Assembly (NCBI GenBank): GCA_902538695.1 | Contig: CACBGC010000002.1 | Coordinates: 1 to 38,494, forward strand | DNA length: 38,494 bases | Direction of reading: 5' to 3' | Source of the DNA: an uncultured Synechococcaceae cyanobacterium | GTDB taxonomy: Bacteria > Cyanobacteriota > Cyanobacteriia > PCC-6307 > Cyanobiaceae | Part shown: one piece after another, positions 1 to 8,802 of the stretch | Layout: every line of letters starts with the position of its first letter | Position numbering within the stretch: position 1 is the stretch's first letter | The notes under the pieces: model-generated | Databases searched by the model: none | Seen by the model: only the letters and a program-made list of their open reading frames with translations | Told to the model about the DNA's origin: nothing | Made by a program: the position numbers and the translations under genes

Positions 1-371
1 ATAATGTTTAAATTTATAAAATCAACTACAAAACCTTTATATATCCTATCTATACCATTACCAATAGTTCCACCAAGAATAAAGCTATAAGAATAAAGAT
101 CTAATGAGTTTAAAGTATTCTTCCTTAATATTAAATAAATAAGTAATATTGAAAAAAAAATACTTATAAAAGATAAAAATACTCTATTACCACTAAATAT
201 GTTAAATGCAGCTCCGTAATTTTTTACAAAGTCTAATTTAAATATAAGAAAATCTTTATTAATAAATAACTTTTTATTATAAAAAATTAAATATTTCGTA
301 AATTGATCTACTAGAACAATAAAAAAACTTAAGCATGAAAAATATAATTTCGTTTTTATATTATTAATCAT
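1..371 (-). CDS. lspA: Signal peptidase II (lipoprotein signal peptidase), C-terminus cut off by window edge
   Basis: LspA is an inner-membrane aspartyl protease that removes the signal peptide from diacylglyceryl-modified prolipoproteins. I translated 123 codons of the minus strand from the ATG at 371; the frame stays open to base 1, so the C-terminus lies outside the window. Visible family features are an N-terminal membrane segment containing VDQFTKYLI (about residues 21-29), the NYGAAFNIFSG block (51-61), and the two catalytic-aspartate regions GNGIDRI (D108) and GFVVDFI (D117). The start ATG shares its A with the TAA stop of the upstream bioY-like gene (TAATG), so the two are probably translationally coupled. 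This is the last visible gene of the minus-strand run pyk, permease, bioY, lspA. Confidence 0.9.
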   Translation of the reverse strand, partial: MINNIKTKLYFSCLSFFIVLVDQFTKYLIFYNKKLFINKDFLIFKLDFVKNYGAAFNIFSGNRVFLSFISIFFSILLIYLILRKNTLNSLDLYSYSFILGGTIGNGIDRIYKGFVVDFINLNI

Positions 372-940
372 TATTTGCTACGTTTAAAACGTTCTATAGG
401 TTTTATAAGTAATAAAAGTGGAATAAGCATAAAAAAATGATATCCAATCTTACCTAATGAGTATTTCCCTAAATTATATAAAAATAAATTAAATTGACTG
501 TGGAATATAGTTTGTATAAAGTTGTAAAATATTCCAGTTAAATGCATAGCACCTATTGCTATAAACCCTTTTTTTAAAAAGTTTCCAACCTGTATTTTAT
601 TTCTATTATTTAAATTATCAATTATTTTGATTAATGGATATAAACCTAATAAATAACCAAAATTTGGAGTGAGCAAATAACCTAAAGAACCTCCTTGATG
701 AAAGACAGGAAGTATAAATAGGCCCAAAATTATATATATAGAAAATGCTCTGAAAACAACTTTTTTATGGAATATAAGTGTTAATAAAATTATGGTTGGA
801 ATTTGCCATGAGATAGGAAACTCAAAGTAATTCCTAGATTGATAGATAAAAGGTAGTGGAATATAAACAGGTAACATTGTTGTTATTAATAGTGATTGAA
901 GACTAACCACTATCTCAATTAATTTATAAAAATTGAGCAT
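371..940 (-). CDS. bioY: BioY-family biotin transporter S component (putative)
   Basis: A 189-residue, very hydrophobic protein with about five or six membrane segments. It resembles BioY, the substrate-binding membrane component of biotin ECF transporters. The clearest match is the ILPVFHQGGSLGYLLTP stretch followed by GYLLG (about residues 76-99), which fits the family's LPVFxGGxxGxxxLxGPTxGYLxG region, although the motif is diverged. No ECF ATPase or T component lies beside it; BioY is known to work alone in some bacteria. The gene follows the permease gene by 15 bases and ends in a TAATG junction with lspA. That coupling is sequence evidence for co-expression but says little about substrate. 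An alternative is a BioY-like protein with another substrate. Confidence 0.72.
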   Translation of the reverse strand: MLNFYKLIEIVVSLQSLLITTMLPVYIPLPFIYQSRNYFEFPISWQIPTIILLTLIFHKKVVFRAFSIYIILGLFILPVFHQGGSLGYLLTPNFGYLLGLYPLIKIIDNLNNRNKIQVGNFLKKGFIAIGAMHLTGIFYNFIQTIFHSQFNLFLYNLGKYSLGKIGYHFFMLIPLLLLIKPIERFKRSK

Positions 941-955
941 TATTTTAAATTCTAT

Positions 956-2188
956 TTATAAACTTCTCAATGCAACAATAGGATCTAATTTAGAAGCTCT
1001 TTTTGCAGGTAAAACGCCAAAGATTAAACCTATTGATCCTGAAATGATCATGGTTGAAAAAGTAGTTGTAATTCCTACTGATGCAGGAAGTGGTGTTATA
1101 AGAGATAAAAGAAAAACACCTGATAATCCTGTTGTTGTCCCAATTAATCCTCCAATTGTAGATAAAATTAATGCCTCAATCAAAAATTGAATTAATATAT
1201 CTGACTGTTTAGCTCCTATTGCTTTTCTAAGTCCAATTTCTTCAGTCCTTTCGCTTACAGAAACAAGCATAATATTCATGATTCCTATGCCTCCAACCAC
1301 CAAAGATACTGCCCCAATACCAGCCAATAAAAATGTTAGTCCACTTGTTATGTTGGTAACTATATTCAATGCATCTTCTTGTGATCTAACCGCAAAGTCA
1401 TCATCTCTGATTATTTTATGTCTTTGCCTTAATAAGTTAGTGATCTGAAATTTAGCGGCACTAGTTGCATTTTTATTTATAGCTTCAACACTAATGAAGC
1501 TTAAACTTACTCCATATGTTGGGTCCTTCCCAGTAATCCTATTGACCATGGTTGTTAATGGAATATATGCATTTTTGTCTTGATTACTTCCAAATACAGC
1601 ACCTTTTGGTTTTAATATTCCAATAATTTCATAAGTATGATCTTTAATTCTGATTTTTTCTCCAAGTGATGAAGAATTATCTTTGAAAAATTCGTCATTA
1701 AGATCAGGACCTATTACTACATAACTTCTTCCACTATTAATATCACTTTTAGATATAAATCTTCCCTTATCAACTTCAAAGCTTCTTACTTCAAGAAATT
1801 CAGGAGTAACCCCTGCAATTGATATATTTAGACTTTTAGAATTTGACTGCACTATTTCGTTAGCAGAAATTTGAGGCGCAACTTTTTTAACTGTTGGGAC
1901 TTGATTACTTATTGCCAGTGCATCTTCTAAAACGAGATTTTTAGGAAATGAAATACCTCTTCTTCTGGTGTCATTATTTCCAGGAACAATGAATAAAACA
2001 TTTGCACCTAAATTACTTAATTGGTTTTTAGCTAATGTTTGAGCACCTCTACCAAGCCCAACAAGTGTAATAACTGATGCATTTCCTATGATTATCCCCA
2101 GCATTGTTAACGAACTTCTTAATTTGTTCGAAACCAATGTTTTAGTTGCCATACCTAAGGCTTCTTTTATTGAGATATTCCTAGACAT
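956..2188 (-). CDS. MacB/FtsX-type ABC transporter permease
   Basis: A 410-residue permease with the standard layout of the MacB/DevC-like family. There is an N-terminal membrane helix (about residues 22-43, after the LVSNKLRSSLTMLGIIIG entry motif), a long extracytoplasmic domain (about 45-275), then three C-terminal helices (about 280-305, 330-358, 375-395). The ERTEEIGLRKAIGAK coupling segment lies between C-terminal helices one and two. Such permeases pair with a LolD/MacB-type ATPase for mechanotransmission or export of peptides, lipids or lipoproteins. No ATPase gene is adjacent, so the partner must be encoded elsewhere. Its start overlaps the pyk stop by 8 bases. The substrate cannot be read from sequence. 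Confidence 0.85.
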   Translation of the reverse strand: MSRNISIKEALGMATKTLVSNKLRSSLTMLGIIIGNASVITLVGLGRGAQTLAKNQLSNLGANVLFIVPGNNDTRRRGISFPKNLVLEDALAISNQVPTVKKVAPQISANEIVQSNSKSLNISIAGVTPEFLEVRSFEVDKGRFISKSDINSGRSYVVIGPDLNDEFFKDNSSSLGEKIRIKDHTYEIIGILKPKGAVFGSNQDKNAYIPLTTMVNRITGKDPTYGVSLSFISVEAINKNATSAAKFQITNLLRQRHKIIRDDDFAVRSQEDALNIVTNITSGLTFLLAGIGAVSLVVGGIGIMNIMLVSVSERTEEIGLRKAIGAKQSDILIQFLIEALILSTIGGLIGTTTGLSGVFLLSLITPLPASVGITTTFSTMIISGSIGLIFGVLPAKRASKLDPIVALRSL

Positions 2189-3971
2189 ATTTATATTTAT
2201 CTATTGCATCATCATTTTCAATTTGGCCCATGTAAATAACACCTTCATTAAGTTGCAGTGTGATAAGGTCGCCATTATTCATTTGATGATTATCCATATT
2301 ATCTAAATTACAAATTGAAGAAATCTTTACATTATTTTTGTTAAATAAAGCATAAACATCATTTACTTTTTGATTAGTAACAATACCTGCAATGCTTTTA
2401 CTCAGAGGAATATTATCCATTAATTCCTTAGGAACAAATAATATTTCTCCTGGACAAATTAAGGAAATATCAAGATTATTTTTTATTATTCTTGCTTTAC
2501 CTGTAACACCGATTTCCCCAATTGATATTCCTCTTGATACGATCTTTCTTACCAAACCGACTTTTATTAAATCTGTAGAACCGCTAATACCAGTTAATGT
2601 GCCTGCTGTTTGAACTACTAAATCTCCCTGATTTAGGATCCCCATCTCCTGGGCAATTTGCATAGCCAAACTAAATGTTTTTGCTGTTCTTTCATCATTT
2701 TTAACTACTATGGGAGTAACTCCCCAAACAAGTTGCAATCTTCTCGCTACACTTCTCTCTGTTGTAGTTGCCAAGATAGGTGTTGGTGGTCTGAACTTGC
2801 TTACATTTCGAGCAGTGGAGCCTGATTTTGTTAAAGGTATTATAGCTCCTGCATCAAGTTGTCTAGCAATATTACTTACTGCTGCACTGATAGCATTAGG
2901 AATCGTACTTGGTAAGTTGCTCTCAATTGCTTTAAGTGGATAATCCCTTTCAATTCTTCTTGCTATAGTAGCCATCGTTTCTACTGCCTCTACAGGATAA
3001 TCCCCAACTGCAGTTTCATTTGAAAGCATTACTGCATCTGTTCCATCAAGAATTGCATTTGCAACATCACTAACTTCCGCCCTGGTTGGTCGTGGATTTG
3101 AAGCCATAGAATCAAGCATTTGAGTTGCTGTAATTATTGGAATACCTAATGAATTGGCTTTTCTTATTAATTCCTTTTGTAAAAGAGGAACTTCTTCAGC
3201 CGGCATTTCTACTCCCAAATCACCTCTTGCAACCATAACCCCATCACATAAAGGTAATACAGTATCAATCTGATCAATTGCTTCAAATTTTTCTATTTTT
3301 GCTACTACTGGAGTCGAATGCCCATTTTTGTTTATCAAATCCTTTATCTCGTTAATATCGGACGGATTTCTTACGAAACTTAAAGCTATCCAATCAACTC
3401 CTTCAGATAAACCAAATTTTAAATCCTCTTTATCTTTTTCTGTTAGTGCCTTTACAGATAGTTGAACATCTGGGAAATTTACACCTTTATTATTTGAAAG
3501 AACGCCACCTACAGTAACCATGCACTCTAAAAGATTAGCTTTTGTATCAACTTTTTCTACAATCATTTCAATTTTTCCATCATCTAATAGTATTCTTTTT
3601 CCCTCGCGAACTTCTTGAGAAAGATTGTCATAAGTAACATTTGCAATAGTATTTGTACATTCGACTTCATTTGATGTAAGTGTAAATTTATCACCTTTTT
3701 TTACTTTTACTGGCCCATCTTTAAATCGTCCTAATCTTATCTTAGGTCCTTGAAGATCTTGTAATATTCCAATATCTATATCTAACTTTTTAGATACTTC
3801 TCTTATAGTTTTTATTCTCTCAGCATGATCTTTATGATCTCCATGGGAGAAATTTAATCTGAATGTCGTTACTCCAGCTTTAATTAAATCTTTAATTATC
3901 TCTTCAGATTGAGTTGCAGGGCCAATAGTTGCTACTATTTTCGTTCTTCTTTTTAAATCAATATTCGACAT
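2181..3971 (-). CDS. pyk: Pyruvate kinase with C-terminal PEP-utilizer-like domain
   Basis: Catalyses the last step of glycolysis, phosphoenolpyruvate plus ADP to pyruvate plus ATP, in the cytoplasm. The 596 residues hold the usual catalytic barrel and B domain: TKIVATIGPAT at the N-terminus, LQDLQGPKIRLG, VVAKIEKFEAI, the MVARGDLGVEMP block, and TATQMLDSM. These are followed by the regulatory C domain (about 360-475). The last roughly 100 residues (about 495-590, containing CPGEILFVPKELM) resemble the extra PEP-utilizer mobile domain found in many bacterial pyruvate kinases, but I do not see the phosphorylatable-His motif of true PEP-utilizers. It is first in the operon with the permease, bioY and lspA, and divergent from the mazG-like gene 61 bases away. 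Confidence 0.97.
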   Translation of the reverse strand: MSNIDLKRRTKIVATIGPATQSEEIIKDLIKAGVTTFRLNFSHGDHKDHAERIKTIREVSKKLDIDIGILQDLQGPKIRLGRFKDGPVKVKKGDKFTLTSNEVECTNTIANVTYDNLSQEVREGKRILLDDGKIEMIVEKVDTKANLLECMVTVGGVLSNNKGVNFPDVQLSVKALTEKDKEDLKFGLSEGVDWIALSFVRNPSDINEIKDLINKNGHSTPVVAKIEKFEAIDQIDTVLPLCDGVMVARGDLGVEMPAEEVPLLQKELIRKANSLGIPIITATQMLDSMASNPRPTRAEVSDVANAILDGTDAVMLSNETAVGDYPVEAVETMATIARRIERDYPLKAIESNLPSTIPNAISAAVSNIARQLDAGAIIPLTKSGSTARNVSKFRPPTPILATTTERSVARRLQLVWGVTPIVVKNDERTAKTFSLAMQIAQEMGILNQGDLVVQTAGTLTGISGSTDLIKVGLVRKIVSRGISIGEIGVTGKARIIKNNLDISLICPGEILFVPKELMDNIPLSKSIAGIVTNQKVNDVYALFNKNNVKISSICNLDNMDNHQMNNGDLITLQLNEGVIYMGQIENDDAIDKYKYV

Positions 3972-4032
3972 ATATAGATAATATTGCTAGATATAGATAA
4001 ATTTACCATACCCAAAGTTAGTTATTTAAGTC

Positions 4033-4362
4033 ATGGATTTTAAAACTTATCAGAAAAAAGCGAGGGAAACAGCACAATATCCAAATTTAGGCTCTAATAA
4101 CATTTATCCAACTCTTGGATTAGTTGGAGAGGCTGGAGAGGTAGCCGAAAAAGTAAAAAAAGTAATTAGAGATAAAAATGGTTTATTTGATAACGAATCA
4201 AAATTAGGTATTAAAAAAGAGTTAGGAGATGTTTTGTGGTACATATCAAATCTTTGTACAGAATTAAATTTCAATTTAGAGGATGTTGCATTACAAAACC
4301 TTGAAAAATTAAAATTAAGAGCTGCTAAAGGGAAGATAAGAGGTTCTGGAGATGATAGATAA
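4033..4362 (+). CDS. MazG-like nucleotide pyrophosphohydrolase
   Basis: A 109-residue all-alpha protein of the MazG/NTP pyrophosphohydrolase superfamily, which hydrolyses nucleoside triphosphates to monophosphate and pyrophosphate and is often regarded as house-cleaning of the nucleotide pool. The metal-binding signature is visible as GLVGEAGEVAEKVKK (about residues 29-43) and KKELGDVLWYISNL (about 61-74), giving the ExxE...ExxD arrangement. It is a single-domain form rather than the two-domain MazG. It is a monocistronic plus-strand gene divergent from pyk and convergent, with only 2 bases between, with yggT. The preferred nucleotide cannot be told from sequence. Confidence 0.85.
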   Translation: MDFKTYQKKARETAQYPNLGSNNIYPTLGLVGEAGEVAEKVKKVIRDKNGLFDNESKLGIKKELGDVLWYISNLCTELNFNLEDVALQNLEKLKLRAAKGKIRGSGDDR

Positions 4363-4383
4363 GTTTAGCTATAACCTAAGCTT
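4361..4383. terminator. Possible shared hairpin at the mazG-like/yggT convergent junction
   Basis: AAGTTTAG (4361-4368) faces CTAAGCTT (4376-4383) across a 7-base loop, giving an 8-bp stem with one G-T wobble. It spans the end of one gene and the last codons of the other. No T-run follows on either strand, so terminator activity is uncertain and chance is possible at this A+T content. Confidence 0.25.
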
Positions 4384-4646
4384 GCATACTGCAGATTTGT
4401 AATTAAATTTTGTATAACATTTAAAAGTAAAAAAGCTAATAAGGATGAAATATCAAATCCACCTATTGGAGGGATAATACCTCTGAAAATATTCAAATAA
4501 GGATCTGTGATAGAAGTTAATGCAGATAAAACAGGGTTACTCCAATCAATACCTGGAAACCAAGTAAGTAAAATTCTTATTATCAATATGAAAGAATAAA
4601 TTGATAAAGTTTGGCCCAGAACTGCAAAAATCTCAGATAACATCAT
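4365..4646 (-). CDS. YggT-family membrane protein (Ycf19-like)
   Basis: A 93-residue protein with two hydrophobic segments (about residues 8-30 and 62-85) separated by the loop FPGIDWSNPVLSALTSITDPYLNIFR. The DPYLxxFRxxIPP pattern is the hallmark of the YggT/Ycf19 family. Members occur in most bacteria and in plastids. In cyanobacteria and plants, homologues have been linked to cell or plastid division and thylakoid organisation, but the molecular role is not settled. It is the third gene of the ilvA-scpB-yggT run, 35 bases after scpB. The tandem methionines at the start (ATG ATG) leave the exact start ambiguous by one codon. Confidence 0.88.
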   Translation of the reverse strand: MMLSEIFAVLGQTLSIYSFILIIRILLTWFPGIDWSNPVLSALTSITDPYLNIFRGIIPPIGGFDISSLLAFLLLNVIQNLITNLQYASLGYS

Positions 4647-4681
4647 CTTGTCGTAATTTTATATATCCTAACATTTACTTA

Positions 4682-5233
4682 TTATTGCTGCTTATTATTA
4701 CTGCTTCCTATATTTGAGAGATATTCATTACTTACAGCAAAAGTTTGAAAAAACTTTTCTGATAATGATAACCAATATGATCTACCTTCTTTTTGCTTTC
4801 GTTTGACAATAAATTTCTTTTCTAATAATTCTTTAATATGATCATAAGCACCTGAACCTCTAAGAAGTATAAGATCCGATTGTAGAATCTTTTTTTTGAT
4901 CGCAATAGTAGCCAATGTCCTTAATTCTGATGTTTTCAAATCAGAAGGAAGTAAATCATCGACGAATTCATTAAGACTAGATTTTAGTTCGAGAGAAAAA
5001 CTGTTATTAATTGCATTTAATTCTATAGCTGAGTTGGGATTAGAGTATTTATTTTTTAGATCTTTAATTGCGTCATTTATTGAGTTTATATCAGAATTAG
5101 TAATTTCTGAAAGATCCTTTTTTGTTATTGGTCTGCCTTTCAAATATAGAACAGCTTCAACTTTAGTAACTAGATCTATATCAGAAATTGGAGTGGTATT
5201 TTGATCAGATTGAATGATTTTAATTACCGAAAT
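4682..5233 (-). CDS. scpB: Segregation and condensation protein B, with a non-standard or mis-sequenced start
   Basis: ScpB is the winged-helix kleisin partner that, with ScpA and SMC, condenses and segregates the chromosome. From the first standard start codon (TTG at 5143) the protein has 153 residues beginning KGRPITKKDLSEI. Homology to ScpB clearly begins earlier: the frame upstream reads LVTKVEAVLYLKGRP, matching the family's conserved first helix (typically EAxLF...G.P). That upstream frame is open to the stop at 5249-5251 and has no ATG, GTG or TTG. It has ATT codons at 5233, 5224, 5215 and 5188, ATC at 5218 and ATA at 5179. AGGA lies upstream of the first two ATTs. I give 5233 as the outer limit; the true start is one of these. 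It follows ilvA closely. IF3 (infC) and pcnB are known examples of rare ATT/ATC starts in bacteria. Confidence 0.8.
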   Translation of the reverse strand: MSVIKIIQSDQNTTPISDIDLVTKVEAVLYLKGRPITKKDLSEITNSDINSINDAIKDLKNKYSNPNSAIELNAINNSFSLELKSSLNEFVDDLLPSDLKTSELRTLATIAIKKKILQSDLILLRGSGAYDHIKELLEKKFIVKRKQKEGRSYWLSLSEKFFQTFAVSNEYLSNIGSSNNKQQ

Positions 5234-5254
5234 CTTTCCTAATTTACCTTAAAT

Positions 5255-6796
5255 TTAATCTGATGCACCAAGGAATAATTTATATGTATCGTTTTGAGTT
5301 TCATCCCAAAATTCATAGCCTAGAATTCTTACAAATTTATTCCATTCTAAAATCTCATTTTTATCGATTAAAACTCCAATAACAATTTTCCCAACATCAG
5401 CCCCATAATTCCTATAGTGAAATACGCTTATAGACCAATTAGATTTCATATTATTTAAGAAGTTTATTAATGCGCCCGGCCTTTCAGGAAACTCAAATCT
5501 GTATAAAAGCTCAACAAAGTTTCTATTATCCATTTCTTTAAAATTCTTTGGCAATCTTCCACCTACCATATGTCTTAAATGATTTTTAGATAATTCATCA
5601 TCACTTATGTCTATATATGAATACTCCGAATTTCTGAATACATTTAAAAGATTTTTTTTATCATTTAATCCATAGACTTGAACTCCTACAAAGATCTGGG
5701 CATTCTTAGAATTCGACATCCTGTAGCTAAATTCAGTTAAATTTCTATTATCAAGTAACTTACAAAAATCAATTAAACTACCAGCACGTTCAGGTATTTC
5801 AACAGCCATCATTACTTCTTTACACTCACCAAGTTCTGCTCTTTCTGCGATAAATCTAAGCCTCTCAAAATTCATATTTGCACCACATGCAATCGCAACG
5901 ATTTTTCTATTTGAATAATTCGAATTTAAAATATCTTTTTTCATCCCTGCAATTGATAATGCTCCTGCGGGCTCCAGTATTGATCTAGTATCCTCAAAAA
6001 CATCTTTTATAGCTGCACATATTTCATCAGTATTAACTGTAATCATCTTATCTATATATTTTCTGCCAATATCAAAGGTATTTTTACCAATTTTTTTAAC
6101 TGCCACTCCATCTGCAAATTGACCAACAGAAGATAATTCCACAATTTTTGATTCTTCCAAGGATTTTGTCATAGCGTCTGCATCTTCAGGCTCTACACCA
6201 ATTATTTTTACTTCAGGCCATATTTTTTTAATATATAAGGATATTCCTGCTATCAATCCACCACCACCAACAGCAATATAAATTGCATAGGGTTTTTCCT
6301 TTAGTTGCTGTTCTAGTTCAATAGCTATAGTTCCTTGTCCTGCTATTACATCTGGATCATCAAAAGGATGAATAAAACATAAATTTCTTTCTTTGCTGAT
6401 CTTTATTGCTTCTTTATATGTTTCATCATAATTATCACCAAATAATATAACTTTAGCTTTTAACTTTTTAACAGCATTAACTTTTACGAGAGGTGTTGTA
6501 ATGGGCATTAATATTGTCGCTTGGCAATTTAGCTTGAGAGCACTAAGAGCAACACCTTGAGCATGATTACCAGCACTTGAAGTAATAACTCCTTGAGAAA
6601 GCTGAGAATTGGTGAGCTTACTCATTTTGTTATATGCACCTCTTACTTTGAATGAAAATACATCTTGAAGATCTTCTCTTTTTAGAAAAACTTCATTTTT
6701 AAGTGTATTACTTAAATTATGAGCTTTCTCTAAGGGCGTTTTTTTTGCTACTTCATAGACTTCAGCTTGAAGTATTTTTTCAAAATAATCATTCAT
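5255..6796 (-). CDS. ilvA: Threonine dehydratase (threonine ammonia-lyase), biosynthetic
   Basis: Converts L-threonine to 2-oxobutanoate and ammonia, the committed step to isoleucine. The 513 residues fit the biosynthetic enzyme. The PLP-lysine motif is FSFKVRGAYNK (K50), SAGNHAQGVA follows at about 75-84, and the glycine-rich phosphate-binding loop VGGGGLIAG is at about 176-184. The C-terminal third carries two ACT-like regulatory domains, each starting with an (E)xPERxGxLxxF pattern (IPERAGSLIDF and FPERPGALINF). This suggests feedback control by isoleucine, as in the family. The short ACT-less catabolic form is excluded. It is first in the ilvA-scpB-yggT run and divergent from dxs (116 bases). 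I saw no leader peptide or T-box in the gap. Confidence 0.97.
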   Translation of the reverse strand: MNDYFEKILQAEVYEVAKKTPLEKAHNLSNTLKNEVFLKREDLQDVFSFKVRGAYNKMSKLTNSQLSQGVITSSAGNHAQGVALSALKLNCQATILMPITTPLVKVNAVKKLKAKVILFGDNYDETYKEAIKISKERNLCFIHPFDDPDVIAGQGTIAIELEQQLKEKPYAIYIAVGGGGLIAGISLYIKKIWPEVKIIGVEPEDADAMTKSLEESKIVELSSVGQFADGVAVKKIGKNTFDIGRKYIDKMITVNTDEICAAIKDVFEDTRSILEPAGALSIAGMKKDILNSNYSNRKIVAIACGANMNFERLRFIAERAELGECKEVMMAVEIPERAGSLIDFCKLLDNRNLTEFSYRMSNSKNAQIFVGVQVYGLNDKKNLLNVFRNSEYSYIDISDDELSKNHLRHMVGGRLPKNFKEMDNRNFVELLYRFEFPERPGALINFLNNMKSNWSISVFHYRNYGADVGKIVIGVLIDKNEILEWNKFVRILGYEFWDETQNDTYKLFLGASD

Positions 6797-6912
6797 ATAT
6801 ATATTTTTAGCATTAAATATTAATCTAATAAAACATTACATGATCTATTTCCAAAAAAATACTCATTTTGCACCTCAACGTTTTAGATTAGATAGATACC
6901 AATTTTTGTTAA

Positions 6913-8802
6913 ATGCTTTTAAGTGAGTTAAGTCATCCAAATCAACTTCATGGCTTAACAGTCTCACAATTAGAGGAAATTGCTTGTCAAATTAGAGAAA
7001 GACACCTTCAAGTAGTATCTACTAGTGGTGGACATCTTGGCCCTGGTTTAGGTGTAGTTGAGCTAACATTGGCTTTATATCAAACACTTGATCTAGATTT
7101 CGACAAAGTTGTTTGGGATGTAGGACATCAAGGTTATCCTCATAAATTAATAACAGGACGTTTCAGTCAATTTGATTCTCTTAGACAACAAAATGGCGTA
7201 GCTGGATATCTAAAAAGAAGTGAAAGTAAATTTGACCATTTTGGTGCTGGACATGCAAGCACTTCTATTTCTGCTGCTTTAGGAATGGCAATAGCAAGAG
7301 ACAGAAAAGGTGAGGATTATAAATGTGTTGCTGTTATTGGAGATGGAGCATTAACTGGAGGAATGGCATTAGAAGCTATAAATCATGCAGGACACTTACC
7401 AAATACTCCTTTAGTTGTTGTATTAAACGATAATGATATGTCTATTTCACCTCCAGTTGGAGCCCTTTCATCTTACTTAAATAAGGTAAGAGTTAGTCCG
7501 CCATTGCAATTTTTATCCGATAGTGTTCAAGAAAGTGTAAAAAATTTTCCTTTAATTGGTATGGATATACCAGAAGAATTGAAAAATATTAAAGGAAGTG
7601 TTAGACGATTGGCTGTGCCTAAGGTTGGTGCTGTTTTTGAGGAACTTGGATTTACATATATGGGTCCAATTGACGGTCATGATATTGGCAATTTAGTTAA
7701 TACTTTTAACGCTGCTCATAAACTTAAAAAACCTGTACTTGTTCATGTTGTCACAACAAAAGGGAAGGGTTATCCTTATGCAGAAGCTGACCAAGTAGGT
7801 TATCATGCACAGTCTGCATTTGATCTGACTACTGGGAAATCTATTCCATCAAAGAAACCTAAGCCTGTTAGTTATAGTAAAATATTTGGTCAAACCTTGT
7901 TAAAAATATGTGAACAAGATAGCAAAGTAGTTGGCATTACAGCTGCAATGGCTACCGGCACTGGTTTAGATATATTGCAAAGAAATATTCCAGACCAATA
8001 TATTGATGTAGGAATAGCAGAACAACATGCAGTTACTCTTGCTGCAGGAATGTCGTGCGATGGTCTTAAACCTGTTGTAGCTATTTATAGTACTTTTCTT
8101 CAACGTGCGTTCGATCAATTAATTCATGATGTAGGGATACAAAATTTACCTGTATCATTCGTACTTGATAGAGCTGGGATAGTTGGAGCTGACGGTCCTA
8201 CGCACCAGGGTCAGTACGATATCAGTTATATGAGATCTATTCCTAATTTTGTATTGATGGCCCCAAAGGATGAGTCTGAATTACAGAGAATGTTAATAAC
8301 ATCAATAAACCATAATGGTCCTACTGCTCTAAGAATACCTAGAGGCTCTGGATTAGGAGTTGCTGTAATGGATGAGGGCTGGGAACCTTTGAATATTGGT
8401 GAAGCTGAAATACTCGAGGAAGGAGAGGATATATTAATTATTGCTTATGGCTCAATGGTCGCATCAGCTATAGAAACAGCAATGATTCTCAAAAATATGA
8501 ACATTAATGCATGTATTGTTAATGCAAGATTTGTGAAACCTCTAGATAAAAAACTTATTATGCCTTTAGCAAGTAGGATTAAAAAGGTTGTAACTATGGA
8601 AGAAGGAACCCTAATAGGTGGATTTGGTTCGGCAGTAGTTGAATTATTTAACGATAATGAAATAAATATTCCTGTATACAGAATTGGTATACCTGATGTT
8701 TTAGTGGATCATGCTTCACCTGACCAGAGTAAAGAAAAATTAGGACTTATGCCTGATCAGATGGCAGATAAAATTGTTAAGAAATTTAAGTTAGATAATT
8801 AA
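6913..8802 (+). CDS. dxs: 1-deoxy-D-xylulose-5-phosphate synthase
   Basis: A thiamine-diphosphate enzyme that condenses pyruvate and glyceraldehyde 3-phosphate into DXP, the first step of the MEP isoprenoid pathway. That pathway feeds carotenoids, the phytol of chlorophyll, and quinones. At 629 residues it is full length. The TPP-binding motif GDGALTGGMALEAINHAG lies at about 143-160, followed by the NDNDMSISPPVGALS loop. The catalytic-histidine segment SGGHLGPGLGVVELT is near residue 38-52. The pyrimidine-domain block DRAGIVGADGPTHQG is at about 418-432. The transketolase C-terminal domain closes the protein. It is transcribed alone on the plus strand and ends head to head with psaK at an A+T hairpin. 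Confidence 0.98.
   Translation: MLLSELSHPNQLHGLTVSQLEEIACQIRERHLQVVSTSGGHLGPGLGVVELTLALYQTLDLDFDKVVWDVGHQGYPHKLITGRFSQFDSLRQQNGVAGYLKRSESKFDHFGAGHASTSISAALGMAIARDRKGEDYKCVAVIGDGALTGGMALEAINHAGHLPNTPLVVVLNDNDMSISPPVGALSSYLNKVRVSPPLQFLSDSVQESVKNFPLIGMDIPEELKNIKGSVRRLAVPKVGAVFEELGFTYMGPIDGHDIGNLVNTFNAAHKLKKPVLVHVVTTKGKGYPYAEADQVGYHAQSAFDLTTGKSIPSKKPKPVSYSKIFGQTLLKICEQDSKVVGITAAMATGTGLDILQRNIPDQYIDVGIAEQHAVTLAAGMSCDGLKPVVAIYSTFLQRAFDQLIHDVGIQNLPVSFVLDRAGIVGADGPTHQGQYDISYMRSIPNFVLMAPKDESELQRMLITSINHNGPTALRIPRGSGLGVAVMDEGWEPLNIGEAEILEEGEDILIIAYGSMVASAIETAMILKNMNINACIVNARFVKPLDKKLIMPLASRIKKVVTMEEGTLIGGFGSAVVELFNDNEINIPVYRIGIPDVLVDHASPDQSKEKLGLMPDQMADKIVKKFKLDN

Noticed and set aside
933..1190. Plus-strand open frame of 85 codons opposite the permease gene
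   Set aside because: It lies antisense to a clear MacB-like gene, has no family resemblance, and its composition mirrors the coding strand.
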